Shown piece by piece: positions 50,648 through 59,404 of a stretch of DNA of 64,000 nt. The stretch comes from Thiosulfativibrio zosterae. Its GTDB lineage: Bacteria > Pseudomonadota > Gammaproteobacteria > Thiomicrospirales > Thiomicrospiraceae. The notes below the pieces were generated by a model, which ran no database searches, was not told the origin of the DNA, and worked only from the letters and a program-made list of their open reading frames with translations. Every line of letters begins with the position of its first letter. Position 1 is the stretch's first letter. The position numbers and the translations under genes were made by a program. The stretch is from contig NZ_AP021888.1 of NCBI RefSeq assembly GCF_011398155.1, positions 975,501-1,039,500 on the forward strand, read 5' to 3'.

Positions 50648-51553
50648 ATGAGTGATGAACAATCCATCATCATAAAAAGAATCACCAAATGTCCACACTG
50701 TGCTCATGGTGGCGCGTGGAAGGTTGCATTCGCCGATTTCATGACCGCTGCGATGGCGTTCTTTTTGATGTTGTGGGTTTTGGGTGGTGTTAACGACGAA
50801 CAAATGAAAGCCATGGCAGAGTTCTTTAGAGATCCTACTGTCATTGAGGCTTCACCACAGGTGTTGATGGAGTCTCAGTCCGCTGGTCAAACAACCGACT
50901 CTATGATTGATATGGGCGGCTTTATGGATGCGCCTAAAGGCAAAGAGGGCGATGAAGATGGCTCTGGCAAAGCTAAAGAAATCGAACAGATGGAAATGAT
51001 GAAGCTGTTGATTGAACAAAAAATCGCCGAAAATCCGCTGACCAACGAACTCAAAAGCCAATTAAAAATTGATGTAACGCCAAATGGATTGCAAATACAA
51101 GTGTTAGATGACCGCAAAAGACCCATGTTTGGATCGGGGGTTGATTTGCCCAAAGACTATGCCGCTAAGCTGTTAGAAGAAGTCGGCAAAGTATTAAAAG
51201 TGACCCAAAATCGTATCAGTATTGCAGGGCACACGGATTCTTCAGGGTATACGGCCAATGCCGAATATACCAACTGGGAATTGTCTGCCGATCGTGCCAA
51301 TGCCGCTAGAAGATTGTTATTAAGTGGTGGCGTAGATTCCAAAAAGATTGCTCAGGTAGTGGGCTTATCGGATACCGTACCATTTGACAGCGAAAATCCG
51401 TATAATCCACGCAATAGACGCATCAGTATTATTGTGCTTAATAAAGAAGCGGATGAGCGTTTAAGAAGCTTAAGTGAGGCACCTGGCTTAGAGGATTTGA
51501 GCCAAAACATGGCTAGACCTAATTTGGCGAATGAACACACGGGTGCTCACTAA
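50648..51553 (+). CDS. motB: flagellar stator protein MotB
   Basis: 301 residues from the ATG at 50648 (an in-frame TTG at 50624 is less likely). A single membrane segment 'AWKVAFADFMTAAMAFFLMLWVLGG' contains the ion-binding Asp; the sequence is of the proton-type MotB class rather than PomB. The C-terminal OmpA-like peptidoglycan-binding domain shows 'ISIAGHTDSSGYTANAEYTNWELSADRANAARRLLLSGGV' and 'NPRNRRISIIV'. The cytoplasmic N-terminus has an unusual CPHCAH motif just before the membrane span. Confidence 0.94.
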   Translation: MSDEQSIIIKRITKCPHCAHGGAWKVAFADFMTAAMAFFLMLWVLGGVNDEQMKAMAEFFRDPTVIEASPQVLMESQSAGQTTDSMIDMGGFMDAPKGKEGDEDGSGKAKEIEQMEMMKLLIEQKIAENPLTNELKSQLKIDVTPNGLQIQVLDDRKRPMFGSGVDLPKDYAAKLLEEVGKVLKVTQNRISIAGHTDSSGYTANAEYTNWELSADRANAARRLLLSGGVDSKKIAQVVGLSDTVPFDSENPYNPRNRRISIIVLNKEADERLRSLSEAPGLEDLSQNMARPNLANEHTGAH

Positions 51554-51588
51554 TTCAAGATTAACCGATTTTTTTAAAGGGGATTCGT

Positions 51589-52242
51589 ATGGCAGCAAAA
51601 CAACCCGCCGTTGAAGAAGAAGTTCAAGAAGAAAAGAAAAAAGGGGGCGGTAAAGGCCTCATTATTGTCTTATTGGTAGTGATTATTCTTTTGTTAGCCG
51701 GTATGGGTGCTATGGCATATATCATGTTGAGCGGGGGTGATCATAAAGAAGGTGATGCTGCGACAGACGCTGTTCATGGTGAAGCGGCTCATGGTGATGA
51801 TGGTCATGGTGATGCTCACGCAGATGCAGGGCATGGTGAAGAAGGCCATGGCGAAGGGCATGCCAAACAATACTCTCCAAAATACAAACAATTTGAACCC
51901 CCATTACCAGATGCACACCCTGAATATTTTGTAATGGATAAATTTGTGGTGAATTTTTATGGCGATGGCCAAGCTAAGTTTTTAGCAGTTGATTTGCAGT
52001 TTATGTCTTATTATCCGCAAATTACTGGCGAAACTGGCGAGATGGAGCATTTGCGTCCCATTTTAAAAAATGACATCCAAAGATTATTGCGTAATCAGCA
52101 CTTTAATGAATTAAATACCGCCGATGGCCCAGATCATTTGCGCACTGAGATTTTAGAGATTGCTCGTAAAGTCTTGGAAAAACACAATGTCTATCCAGAC
52201 TTGTTGGAAGATGTTTACATGACTCGCTTTGTCATGCAGTAA
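51589..52242 (+). CDS. fliL: flagellar basal-body protein FliL with His-rich linker
   Basis: 217 residues. Short Glu/Lys-rich cytoplasmic tail, one membrane span (about 24-48), then an insert at residues 51-93 with eight His among Gly/Asp/Glu/Ala (HGEAAHGDDGHGDAH...), then the conserved periplasmic domain ('YFVMDKFVVNFYGDGQAKFLAVDLQFM', ending 'DVYMTRFVMQ'). FliL surrounds the stator and helps motor load. The His-rich linker faces the periplasm and is not normal for the family; it may bind metal or serve as a flexible spacer. Confidence 0.93.
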   Translation: MAAKQPAVEEEVQEEKKKGGGKGLIIVLLVVIILLLAGMGAMAYIMLSGGDHKEGDAATDAVHGEAAHGDDGHGDAHADAGHGEEGHGEGHAKQYSPKYKQFEPPLPDAHPEYFVMDKFVVNFYGDGQAKFLAVDLQFMSYYPQITGETGEMEHLRPILKNDIQRLLRNQHFNELNTADGPDHLRTEILEIARKVLEKHNVYPDLLEDVYMTRFVMQ

Positions 52243-52308
52243 AAACAGTTTTAATGAATGCAATCTGGTTTAGCAGGTTGGTTTTAGAGTCAATAATTAG
52301 GCATTTCC

Positions 52309-53328
52309 ATGGATGATATTTTAAGTCAAGATGAAGTTGATGCTCTCCTACGCGGTATGGGCGGTGGAGATGTGGAAACTGAAAATGATAATTCCAGTGA
52401 GGGAAAAGCCGCTAAAGTTTATGACTTTACCAATCAAGAGCGAATCGTTCGTGGTCGTTTACCCGCACTTGATATCATCAACGAACGATTTGCGCGTGGT
52501 TTTCAAAGACATTTTAATGAAATGATTATGTCCAGCGTCGAAGTGACGGCTGGAGAGGTCAAAATCATTAAAATGATTGATTATCTTCGCAACCTGTATC
52601 AACCGACCAGCTTAAACATTTACCGCATTAATCCATTAAATGGGGTTTCGTTGTTCACCCTAGACTCAAAATTGATTTTTACGGCGGTAGATATTTATTT
52701 TGGGGGAACTGGCCTGTTACCTTTCAAAATAGAAGGTAGAGAATATACGCCTGTTGAAATGTCGATGGTGCGCAGTATTTTGGATATGGCTTCAGAAAAT
52801 TTGCGAAAAGCCTGGGGGCCGGTCATGGATATCGAGATTGAATATCTCCATTCCGAAATGAACCCTAAATTTGCAAATATCGTTGATGCGACCGATATGA
52901 TTGTGGTAAGCCCCATTAATATTCGTTTTGAAGGGGTTGAAGGTCGCGTTGATATCGTGATGCCTTATGCGATGCTCGAACCCGTGCGCGACAAACTTGA
53001 AGAAGGGATGTCTAACCTTCAGGGCGAATCTGATAATCGTTGGGCGAGAACCCTCAAGGAAGAAGCCAAAAATATTGAGATTGAAATTGCTGTTAATTTA
53101 TTAGAACTCAAAATCAGTATTGAAGATTTAATGAACATGGAAAAAGGCGACATTATCCCAATAGAAATGCCTAAGCGTGTTTCTGTGAAAGCCGAGGGCA
53201 TTACTTTCGTTCGAGGAAAACTGGGCGAGAGTAATGATAAAAAAGCCGTCAAAATTGAAGAGATTGTTCATCATCCTGCTTATCAGGAAAGAATGATTGA
53301 AAATGTAAAGGAATGGTACGATGAGTGA
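52309..53328 (+). CDS. fliM: flagellar motor switch protein FliM
   Basis: 339 residues. The N-terminal CheY-binding peptide 'ILSQDEVDALLRGMGG' is followed by the CheC-like middle domain ('QERIVRGRLPALDIINERFARGFQRH', 'LFTLDSKLIFTAVDIYFGG') and a C-terminal SpoA domain ('LLELKISIEDLMNMEKGDIIPIEMP'). FliM binds CheY-P to reverse rotation. It overlaps fliN by 8 bp. Confidence 0.97.
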   Translation: MDDILSQDEVDALLRGMGGGDVETENDNSSEGKAAKVYDFTNQERIVRGRLPALDIINERFARGFQRHFNEMIMSSVEVTAGEVKIIKMIDYLRNLYQPTSLNIYRINPLNGVSLFTLDSKLIFTAVDIYFGGTGLLPFKIEGREYTPVEMSMVRSILDMASENLRKAWGPVMDIEIEYLHSEMNPKFANIVDATDMIVVSPINIRFEGVEGRVDIVMPYAMLEPVRDKLEEGMSNLQGESDNRWARTLKEEAKNIEIEIAVNLLELKISIEDLMNMEKGDIIPIEMPKRVSVKAEGITFVRGKLGESNDKKAVKIEEIVHHPAYQERMIENVKEWYDE

Positions 53329-53761
53329 TGAAGATGATTTAAGTGCATGGGGCGATGCTCTTGCTGAACAGGCAGAATCAGAGGGTGCTGATGATGATCC
53401 ATGGGGGGCTGCGCTGTCTGAACAGGCTGAAGCAACCAGTGGTGAAATTGATGCAGCTTCATTTGACACACTTCAATCAAGCCGTGGTTCTGGAAAAGGT
53501 AAGGTTGATTTAGATGTCCTTTTGGATGTGCCAGTCACTTTACAGTTAGAAATCGGTAGAGCAAAAGTGTCTATTAGAAACCTGTTGTCTTATACGCAAG
53601 GCTCGGTGATTGAGATGGATCGTTTGGCGGGTGAGCCTTTGGATTTGTTGGTGAATGGTACCTTGATTGCTCATGGTGAAGTTGTTGTCATCAATGACAA
53701 GTTTGGTGTGCGCTTAACCGATGTGGTTAGCCCACAAGAGCGTATTAAAAAGTTGAAATAA
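53321..53761 (+). CDS. fliN: flagellar motor switch protein FliN
   Basis: 146 residues. An acidic N-terminal extension (about 1-55) precedes the SpoA domain 'LDVLLDVPVTLQLEIGRAKVSIRNLLSYTQGSVIEMDRLAGEPLDLLVNGTLIAHGEVVVINDKFGVRLTDVVS', which is a complete match to the family. FliN forms the C-ring base and supports export. A strong terminator follows. Confidence 0.97.
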   Translation: MSDEDDLSAWGDALAEQAESEGADDDPWGAALSEQAEATSGEIDAASFDTLQSSRGSGKGKVDLDVLLDVPVTLQLEIGRAKVSIRNLLSYTQGSVIEMDRLAGEPLDLLVNGTLIAHGEVVVINDKFGVRLTDVVSPQERIKKLK

Positions 53762-53796
53762 ACTCAAAATCTGACAAATATTGCACTTTTCAACCC

Positions 53797-53820
53797 AAGC
53801 CCACTTTCGTGGGCTTTTTT
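53797..53820 (+). terminator. rho-independent terminator after fliN
   Basis: Perfect 8-bp stem AAGCCCAC/GTGGGCTT with a TTTC loop and T-run. It splits the fliLMN and fliOPQR-flhB blocks, so fliO needs its own promoter within 53821-53888 or some read-through. Confidence 0.93.
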
Positions 53821-53888
53821 ATTGGTGCAAAACTTGGGTCGATTCGATAGAATGAATCATTTTTACGGAATCCTAACGCGCCCTATTT

Positions 53889-54344
53889 ATGAAGTTACTC
53901 AATTACTTACTATTCGTTTGGCTTCTCAGTGTCAGCTCATTTATTTTGGCAGCGGTTCCTGAGTCGGCAGAACACGCCATTATGAAATCCACCCCAGAAC
54001 CCAGCCAATATTTAGGGCAGATTATTTTGTCTTTAGTGGCCGTTTTAACGCTCATTTTTTTAGCCGCTTGGTTACTCAAAAGTTTTAGCCGTTATCCAGG
54101 AGTGGCAAGTGGTCACTTAAGGATTTTAGGCGCATTGTCGGTTGGGCAAAAAGAAAAAATCATCTTACTTCAAGCGGGCAAAGAACAAATTGTTGTGGGG
54201 GTGACAACCACTGAAATTCGTTTGTTACATCAATTGAGTGAAACGGTTGAGGTGGAGGAGTTTAAAGCGCCCGTTTTCAATTCAGCTTTTTCAAAAAAAC
54301 TTCAAGAAGCCTTAAGTGCGAGAAAACCAGATGAAAAGCTTTAA
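53889..54344 (+). CDS. fliO: flagellar biosynthesis protein FliO
   Basis: 151 residues. A cleavable-looking signal ('LLNYLLFVWLLSVSSFILAAVP'), one membrane span (about 41-62) and a short cytoplasmic domain ('LRILGALSVGQKEKIILLQAGKEQIVVGVTTTEIRLLHQL') match FliO. It assists FliP-ring assembly. It overlaps the fliP start region by 14 bp. Confidence 0.93.
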   Translation: MKLLNYLLFVWLLSVSSFILAAVPESAEHAIMKSTPEPSQYLGQIILSLVAVLTLIFLAAWLLKSFSRYPGVASGHLRILGALSVGQKEKIILLQAGKEQIVVGVTTTEIRLLHQLSETVEVEEFKAPVFNSAFSKKLQEALSARKPDEKL

Positions 54345-55092
54345 GTTTTTATCGCAACTGCTTTTTTTAGCAGCAACTTTTTTCCCGGTGCTTGTTTGGG
54401 CAGAACCCGGTGTTCCAGCGTTTACCGTAACAACCGATGGCCAAGGGAATCAAGATTATACTCTGACCATGCAAATCCTCATGTTGATGACGGGTTTGAC
54501 TCTGCTGCCGTCAGCATTGATAGCCATGACGGCTTTTTTAAGAATTATTGTGGTGTTGGCGTTATTGCGTTTGGCTTTGGGAACTCAGCAAACACCTTCC
54601 AGTAAAGTCCTTATCGCTTTGGCGTTATTTTTAACTTTATTCATTATGTCGCCAATTTTAGATAAGGTTTACCAAACGGCTGTCAGCCCCTATTTAGAAG
54701 AACAAATTAAGTTTAAAGAGGCGATTGAGATTGGTTCTAAACCCATTCATGAGTTTATGATGCAACAAACTCGTGAAGACGATTTGGGTATGTTTGCAGA
54801 AATGGCAAATACCAAATTAGAAGACCCAGAGACAGTTCCTTTTACCGTGTTAATTCCTGCGTTTATGACCAGTGAGTTAAAAACGGCATTCCAAATAGGG
54901 TTTATGATTTTTATCCCTTTTTTAATCATTGACTTGGTCATAGCAACCTTGTTGATGTCCATGGGTATGATGATGTTGTCGCCGATGATTATTTCATTAC
55001 CCTTTAAAATTATGTTATTTGTGTTGATTGATGGTTGGGCTTTAATCATGGGGACGATGGCAAATAGCTTCGTCGTAGCAGGAGGCGTGTAA
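54331..55092 (+). CDS. fliP: flagellar export gate protein FliP
   Basis: 253 residues from the ATG at 54331, which begins a signal peptide ('MKSFKFLSQLLFLAATFFPVLVWA'); an upstream GTG at 54316 would extend it by five polar residues. Four membrane spans and the family signature 'MTAFLRIIVVLALLRLALGTQQTPSSKVLIALALFLT' and 'IPFLIIDLVIATLLMSMGMMML'. Core of the FliPQR gate. Overlaps fliQ by 1 bp. Confidence 0.96.
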   Translation: MKSFKFLSQLLFLAATFFPVLVWAEPGVPAFTVTTDGQGNQDYTLTMQILMLMTGLTLLPSALIAMTAFLRIIVVLALLRLALGTQQTPSSKVLIALALFLTLFIMSPILDKVYQTAVSPYLEEQIKFKEAIEIGSKPIHEFMMQQTREDDLGMFAEMANTKLEDPETVPFTVLIPAFMTSELKTAFQIGFMIFIPFLIIDLVIATLLMSMGMMMLSPMIISLPFKIMLFVLIDGWALIMGTMANSFVVAGGV

Positions 55093-55361
55093 TGACACCA
55101 GAATTTGTACTGACCTTAGGGCAAAAAATGTTGGAAGTGACGGTGCTTTTATCGGCACCTCTCTTAATTCCGCCACTCATCGTAGGTTTGTTAGTGGGTA
55201 TGTTTCAAGCAGCCACGCAAATCAATGAGATGACCTTGAGTTTTATTCCAAAAGTGGCCAGTGTCGGCATCGTCTTGGTGTTACTAGGGCCTTGGATGCT
55301 GAACACTTTGGTGTCTTTTACCCGAGAGTTGTTTGAAAATATCCCCGCTTTAATTGGTTAA
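55092..55361 (+). CDS. fliQ: flagellar export gate protein FliQ
   Basis: 89 residues, two membrane spans, with 'LLSAPLLIPPLIVGLLVGMFQAATQINEMTLSFIPKVASVGIVL', the typical FliQ pattern. Exact family length. Sits between fliP and fliR. Confidence 0.97.
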   Translation: MTPEFVLTLGQKMLEVTVLLSAPLLIPPLIVGLLVGMFQAATQINEMTLSFIPKVASVGIVLVLLGPWMLNTLVSFTRELFENIPALIG

Positions 55362-55370
55362 GAGGTTTAA

Positions 55371-56147
55371 ATGTCCTTTAGCTATGCTGAATACTTGCAA
55401 GTTTTAGGATTGTACTTCTGGCCGTTTGTCCGCATCTCGGCCATGTTGGCTTTAGTGCCTTTATACAGCGGTGTTTATATCACCGTTAAAGCCAGAATCA
55501 TGCTGGCGATGCTCATCACTTTGGCTGTTGCGCCTACTTTACAAATGCCCGAACCGATCAGTCCTTTTACTTGGCATGGTATTTTAGTCATGATGCAACA
55601 AGTGGGGATTGGCTTGGCGATTGGGTTAATTTTTGCAGTGGTGTTTGAGGCATTTGTTATTGCCGGTCACCTAGCGTCTATGGCAATGGGTTTGGCCATG
55701 GCCAGTATGGTTGATCCTTCAACTGGGGTGAATACACCTGTTATAGGTCGTTATTATACGATTCTGGTTTCTTTGCTCTTTTTATTGATGAATGGACATA
55801 TTTTTGTCTTTAAAGCCGTGTTGGATAGTTTTGAATACTTGCCCGTGGGATTGCATTTTTTAACACCAGATTCAGTAAAAAGTGTTTATGGCTTTGGCTC
55901 TGTGATGTTTGAAGCGGGTGTAATGATTGCTTTGCCCATAGTAGTTGCCTTATTAATTGTGAATATTTCTTTAGGGGTCATTTCAAGGGCAGCGCCATCG
56001 TTGAATGTTTTTGCGATTGGGTTTGCCATTACCATTTTAACGGGGTTTATAATGATCATTATCGTGACCCCTTTAATACTTCCGAATTTACAAACGCTCT
56101 TGACGGCTGCCTTTGAGGTCATCGAGCATTTTCAGCTTAACGATTAA
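55371..56147 (+). CDS. fliR: flagellar export gate protein FliR
   Basis: 258 residues with about six hydrophobic segments. 'FVRISAMLALVPLYSGVYITVKARIMLAMLITLAVAPTL' and 'GVISRAAPSLNVFAIGFAITILTGFIMIIIVTPLI' are family hallmarks. It completes the FliP5Q4R1 pore and contacts FlhB. Confidence 0.96.
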   Translation: MSFSYAEYLQVLGLYFWPFVRISAMLALVPLYSGVYITVKARIMLAMLITLAVAPTLQMPEPISPFTWHGILVMMQQVGIGLAIGLIFAVVFEAFVIAGHLASMAMGLAMASMVDPSTGVNTPVIGRYYTILVSLLFLLMNGHIFVFKAVLDSFEYLPVGLHFLTPDSVKSVYGFGSVMFEAGVMIALPIVVALLIVNISLGVISRAAPSLNVFAIGFAITILTGFIMIIIVTPLILPNLQTLLTAAFEVIEHFQLND

Positions 56148-56166
56148 GGTTTAAAAGAGACTGGTT

Positions 56167-57300
56167 ATGGCAGAGAACGCAGACGGTACTGAAAAATCCG
56201 AAGACGCCTCTGAAAAGAAACTTCGAGAGGCTCGAGAAAAAGGACAAATCCCACGCTCAAAAGAGTTGACGACTTTATTGATGACCTTGGGTGCGGCTGT
56301 TTTTTTGTTGTTTTATGGTTATGTGATGTGGCAACAATTTGAAGCCATTGCCATTAAAGGGTTCAGTTTTGATAGAGCGCATGCGTTTGATTTTCAAATG
56401 ATGACAAACTTGATTATTGGTATGACCATTGAAACCCTTTGGATGATTTTTCCTTTCTTGGCACTGATGGTCATTATAGCGATTATCTCGCCAACCCTGT
56501 TAGGCGGCTGGAACTTCAGTACTCAGGCGATGGCGCCTAAATTAAGTAAGCTTAACCCCATTTCTGGGATTGCTCGAATGTTTTCCGTGAATGCCTTAAT
56601 GGAGCTGATTAAAGCCTTAGCAAAGTTTTTGTTAGTGGGTGGGGTGGCCGTGTTATTTTTATGGCTATCTTATGGCGAAATTATCAGTATTGGCAAAGAA
56701 GCATTAAAACCTGCCATGGCGCATGCAGCGACTTTAATCGTTGAAGCGTTTATTTTTGTCAGTTTATCTTTGCTGATTGTTGCCTTGATTGATGTGCCTT
56801 ACCAAGTGATTCATCACATGAATCAATTAAAAATGACCAAACAAGAAGTTAAAGAAGAATACAAGCAACAAGAGGGTAACCCCGAGGTTAAAGGTCGTAT
56901 TAGAGCTTTGCAGCGCGAAATGTCGCAGCGCCGTATGATGCAAGCTGTACCGCAAGCGGATGTCGTCATTACAAACCCTACGCATTTTGCAGTGGCTTTG
57001 AAGTATAATCCCGATGAAATGCCAGAACCCATGGTTTTAGCCATTGGCAGTGATTTTATGGCTGCACAGATTAGAACGCTTGCTAAAGAACACAATATTA
57101 CCATTGTTGAAGCACCGCCTTTGGCAAGGGCTTTGTACTATAATGCCGAGGTTGATCGCCCAATACCTTATGATTTATTTAAAGCTGTGGCGGCTGTGTT
57201 AGCTTATGTTTATCAGTTGCGAGATGGTAAATCCGCTAAGCCCGTAGATTTTGCAAACCTTCCCATCCCAGAAGAGATGAAGACGGATGCGCCAACATAA
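56167..57300 (+). CDS. flhB: flagellar export switch protein FlhB
   Basis: 377 residues. The 'EKKLREAREKGQIPRSKEL' start, four membrane spans, the 'MTKQEVKEEYKQQEGNPEVKGRIRALQREMSQRRM' linker and the autocleavage motif 'VVITNPTHFAVALKY' (cleaves N/PTH, about residue 267) are intact. With FliK it switches export from rod/hook to filament substrates. Confidence 0.97.
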   Translation: MAENADGTEKSEDASEKKLREAREKGQIPRSKELTTLLMTLGAAVFLLFYGYVMWQQFEAIAIKGFSFDRAHAFDFQMMTNLIIGMTIETLWMIFPFLALMVIIAIISPTLLGGWNFSTQAMAPKLSKLNPISGIARMFSVNALMELIKALAKFLLVGGVAVLFLWLSYGEIISIGKEALKPAMAHAATLIVEAFIFVSLSLLIVALIDVPYQVIHHMNQLKMTKQEVKEEYKQQEGNPEVKGRIRALQREMSQRRMMQAVPQADVVITNPTHFAVALKYNPDEMPEPMVLAIGSDFMAAQIRTLAKEHNITIVEAPPLARALYYNAEVDRPIPYDLFKAVAAVLAYVYQLRDGKSAKPVDFANLPIPEEMKTDAPT

Positions 57301-57310
57301 AGACACTTGA

Positions 57311-59401
57311 ATGGATTTAAACTACCTACTTGGCAAACTCAAAAACTCCTTCTCTCAAGGATTAGGTATTCCTATTGCTATCTTAGCTTTGCTAGCAATG
57401 GTTGTTGTTCCTTTACCCCCGTTTTTACTAGATGTCTTTTTTACCTTTAATATCGCCTTATCTTTGGTGGTATTGATGGTTACCTTGTATGCCAAGCGCC
57501 CTTTAGATTTTGCTATTTTTCCAACCATTATCCTCTTAACAACCCTTTTTCGTTTGGCGCTGAATATTGCCTCTACGCGCGTTATTTTGTTAGAAGGGCA
57601 TAATGGTGGAGAAGCGGCGGGTAATGTTATCGCCTCCTTTGGTGAATTTGTTATTGGCGGTAACTTTGCGGTTGGTTTGGTTATCTTTGCTATTTTAGTC
57701 GTTATTAACTTTGTGGTTATCACCAAGGGTGCGGGCCGTGTGGCTGAAGTCAGTGCGCGTTTTACCTTGGATTCCATGCCTGGTAAACAAATGGCAATAG
57801 ATGCCGATTTAAATGCGGGCTTAATTACCCAAGAACAAGCTCAAGAACGCCGCAAAGATATTACCGCTGAGGCTGATTTTTATGGTTCCATGGATGGGGC
57901 GAGTAAGTTTGTCAGAGGGGATGCTGTCGCTGGTATCATCATCTTGTTCATCAATATGATTGGTGGATTTGCCATAGGTGTTGGGCAGCATGATATGGCT
58001 TTCGCAGATGCAACGGAAGTCTATATCGTATTGACTTTGGGTGATGGCTTGGTTGCGCAAATTCCATCATTGTTATTGTCTACGGCAACAGCCATTATTG
58101 TAACCCGCGTCACGGGTGATACCCGTGATATGAACGAGCAGTTGTCAGATCAAATGTTCGCCAATCCTAAAGCACTCGGAATGACTTCTGGTATTGTGGG
58201 TGTTTTTGGCATCATTCCAGGTATGCCGAATGTGGCTTTTTTAACCTTTGCAGCCATTACGGGTGCAGGTGCTTATTTTATTTATAAAAGGCAAGATAAA
58301 AAGCCTGCGCCAGAAGCCATGTTGGCGGAAAATATAGAGTCTACCGACACCAAATCTCCTGAGCTGAGTTGGGATGATGTTCAGACCGTGGATGTACTTG
58401 GTTTGGAAGTGGGTTATCGTCTGATTCCTATGGTCGATCAATCTCAAAATGGACAATTGCTGGAGCGAGTCAAGGGTGTAAGACGCAAAGTTTCCCAAGA
58501 GTTGGGGTTTTTGGTACCTCCCGTGCATATTCGTGATAATTTGGACTTAAAGCCAAATCAATATAAAATCATGTTGATGGGGGTTTCTTCAGGTGGTGGA
58601 GAGGTTTTTCCTGACAAAGAATTGGCAATTAACCCGGGGCAGGTTTATGGCAAGATTCCAGGAACGGCGACCAAAGATCCAACATTTGGCTTAGATGCAG
58701 TATGGATTAATCCCGCAGATAGAGATCAAGCACAAGCACTGGGTTATACCGTTGTGGATGCCAGTACGGTTGTTGCTACCCATATCAGTCAAATCATTCA
58801 AGACTATGCGTTTGATTTATTGGGCTTTGATGAAACCCAGAAGCTGCTGGATAAATTGAAAGCCAGCTCACCTAAATTGGTGGACGAACTCATACCTGAC
58901 CGCTTGTCGTTGGCGACTTTGGTTAAAGTTTTGCAAAACTTGTTGCAAGAGAAAGTGTCTATTCGTGACTTGCGTACCATTGTTGAGGCTTTGAGTGAAT
59001 ATGCGGGCAAAACACAAAGTCCCAACGATTTAACCATTCATGTCAGAACAGCTTTGGGTCGTTCAATCGTTCAAGATATTGTTGGCCCAGACGCCGAACT
59101 AAAGGTTATTACTTTGGAACCAAGATTGGAACAGTTATTGCTACAAGCAACACAAGGTGCGCCAGAAGGCCAGTTAGCCATAGAGCCTGGTCTGGCAGAA
59201 AGATTGCATGGCACATTAAAAGAAGAGTCCCAGAAGCTAGAAATGCAGGGAGATGCAGCCATTTTAATCGTTGCACCACAAATTCGAGCGCAATTGGCCA
59301 GACTATTTAGATATAGTTTGCCCAGTTTACATATTTTGGCGTATTCAGAAGTGCCAGAAAACCGACAGATCAGTGTGGTCGCTAATGTTGGGCAAGGGTG
59401 A
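57311..59401 (+). CDS. flhA: flagellar export gate protein FlhA
   Basis: 696 residues, eight N-terminal membrane spans with the FHIPEP-type loop ('FAIFPTIILLTTLFRLALNIASTRVILL', 'RFTLDSMPGKQMAIDADLNAG', 'EADFYGSMDGASKFVRGDAVAGIIILFINMIGG'), then a four-part cytoplasmic docking domain for chaperone-substrate complexes ('ALGRSIVQDIVGPDAELKVITLEPRLEQLL'). Normal length. 10-bp gap from flhB. Confidence 0.97.
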   Translation: MDLNYLLGKLKNSFSQGLGIPIAILALLAMVVVPLPPFLLDVFFTFNIALSLVVLMVTLYAKRPLDFAIFPTIILLTTLFRLALNIASTRVILLEGHNGGEAAGNVIASFGEFVIGGNFAVGLVIFAILVVINFVVITKGAGRVAEVSARFTLDSMPGKQMAIDADLNAGLITQEQAQERRKDITAEADFYGSMDGASKFVRGDAVAGIIILFINMIGGFAIGVGQHDMAFADATEVYIVLTLGDGLVAQIPSLLLSTATAIIVTRVTGDTRDMNEQLSDQMFANPKALGMTSGIVGVFGIIPGMPNVAFLTFAAITGAGAYFIYKRQDKKPAPEAMLAENIESTDTKSPELSWDDVQTVDVLGLEVGYRLIPMVDQSQNGQLLERVKGVRRKVSQELGFLVPPVHIRDNLDLKPNQYKIMLMGVSSGGGEVFPDKELAINPGQVYGKIPGTATKDPTFGLDAVWINPADRDQAQALGYTVVDASTVVATHISQIIQDYAFDLLGFDETQKLLDKLKASSPKLVDELIPDRLSLATLVKVLQNLLQEKVSIRDLRTIVEALSEYAGKTQSPNDLTIHVRTALGRSIVQDIVGPDAELKVITLEPRLEQLLLQATQGAPEGQLAIEPGLAERLHGTLKEESQKLEMQGDAAILIVAPQIRAQLARLFRYSLPSLHILAYSEVPENRQISVVANVGQG

Positions 59402-59404
59402 TAG

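Noticed and set aside
50648-51553. Sodium-type stator (PomB)
   Set aside because: The membrane segment AFADFMTAAMAFFLMLWVL is of the MotB type and not the PomB DLMSLLMCFF type.
53821-53888. Promoter for fliO after the fliN terminator
   Set aside because: Only weak boxes with a 19-bp spacer (TTGGTG and TAGAAT); a promoter is expected here but I cannot support one.
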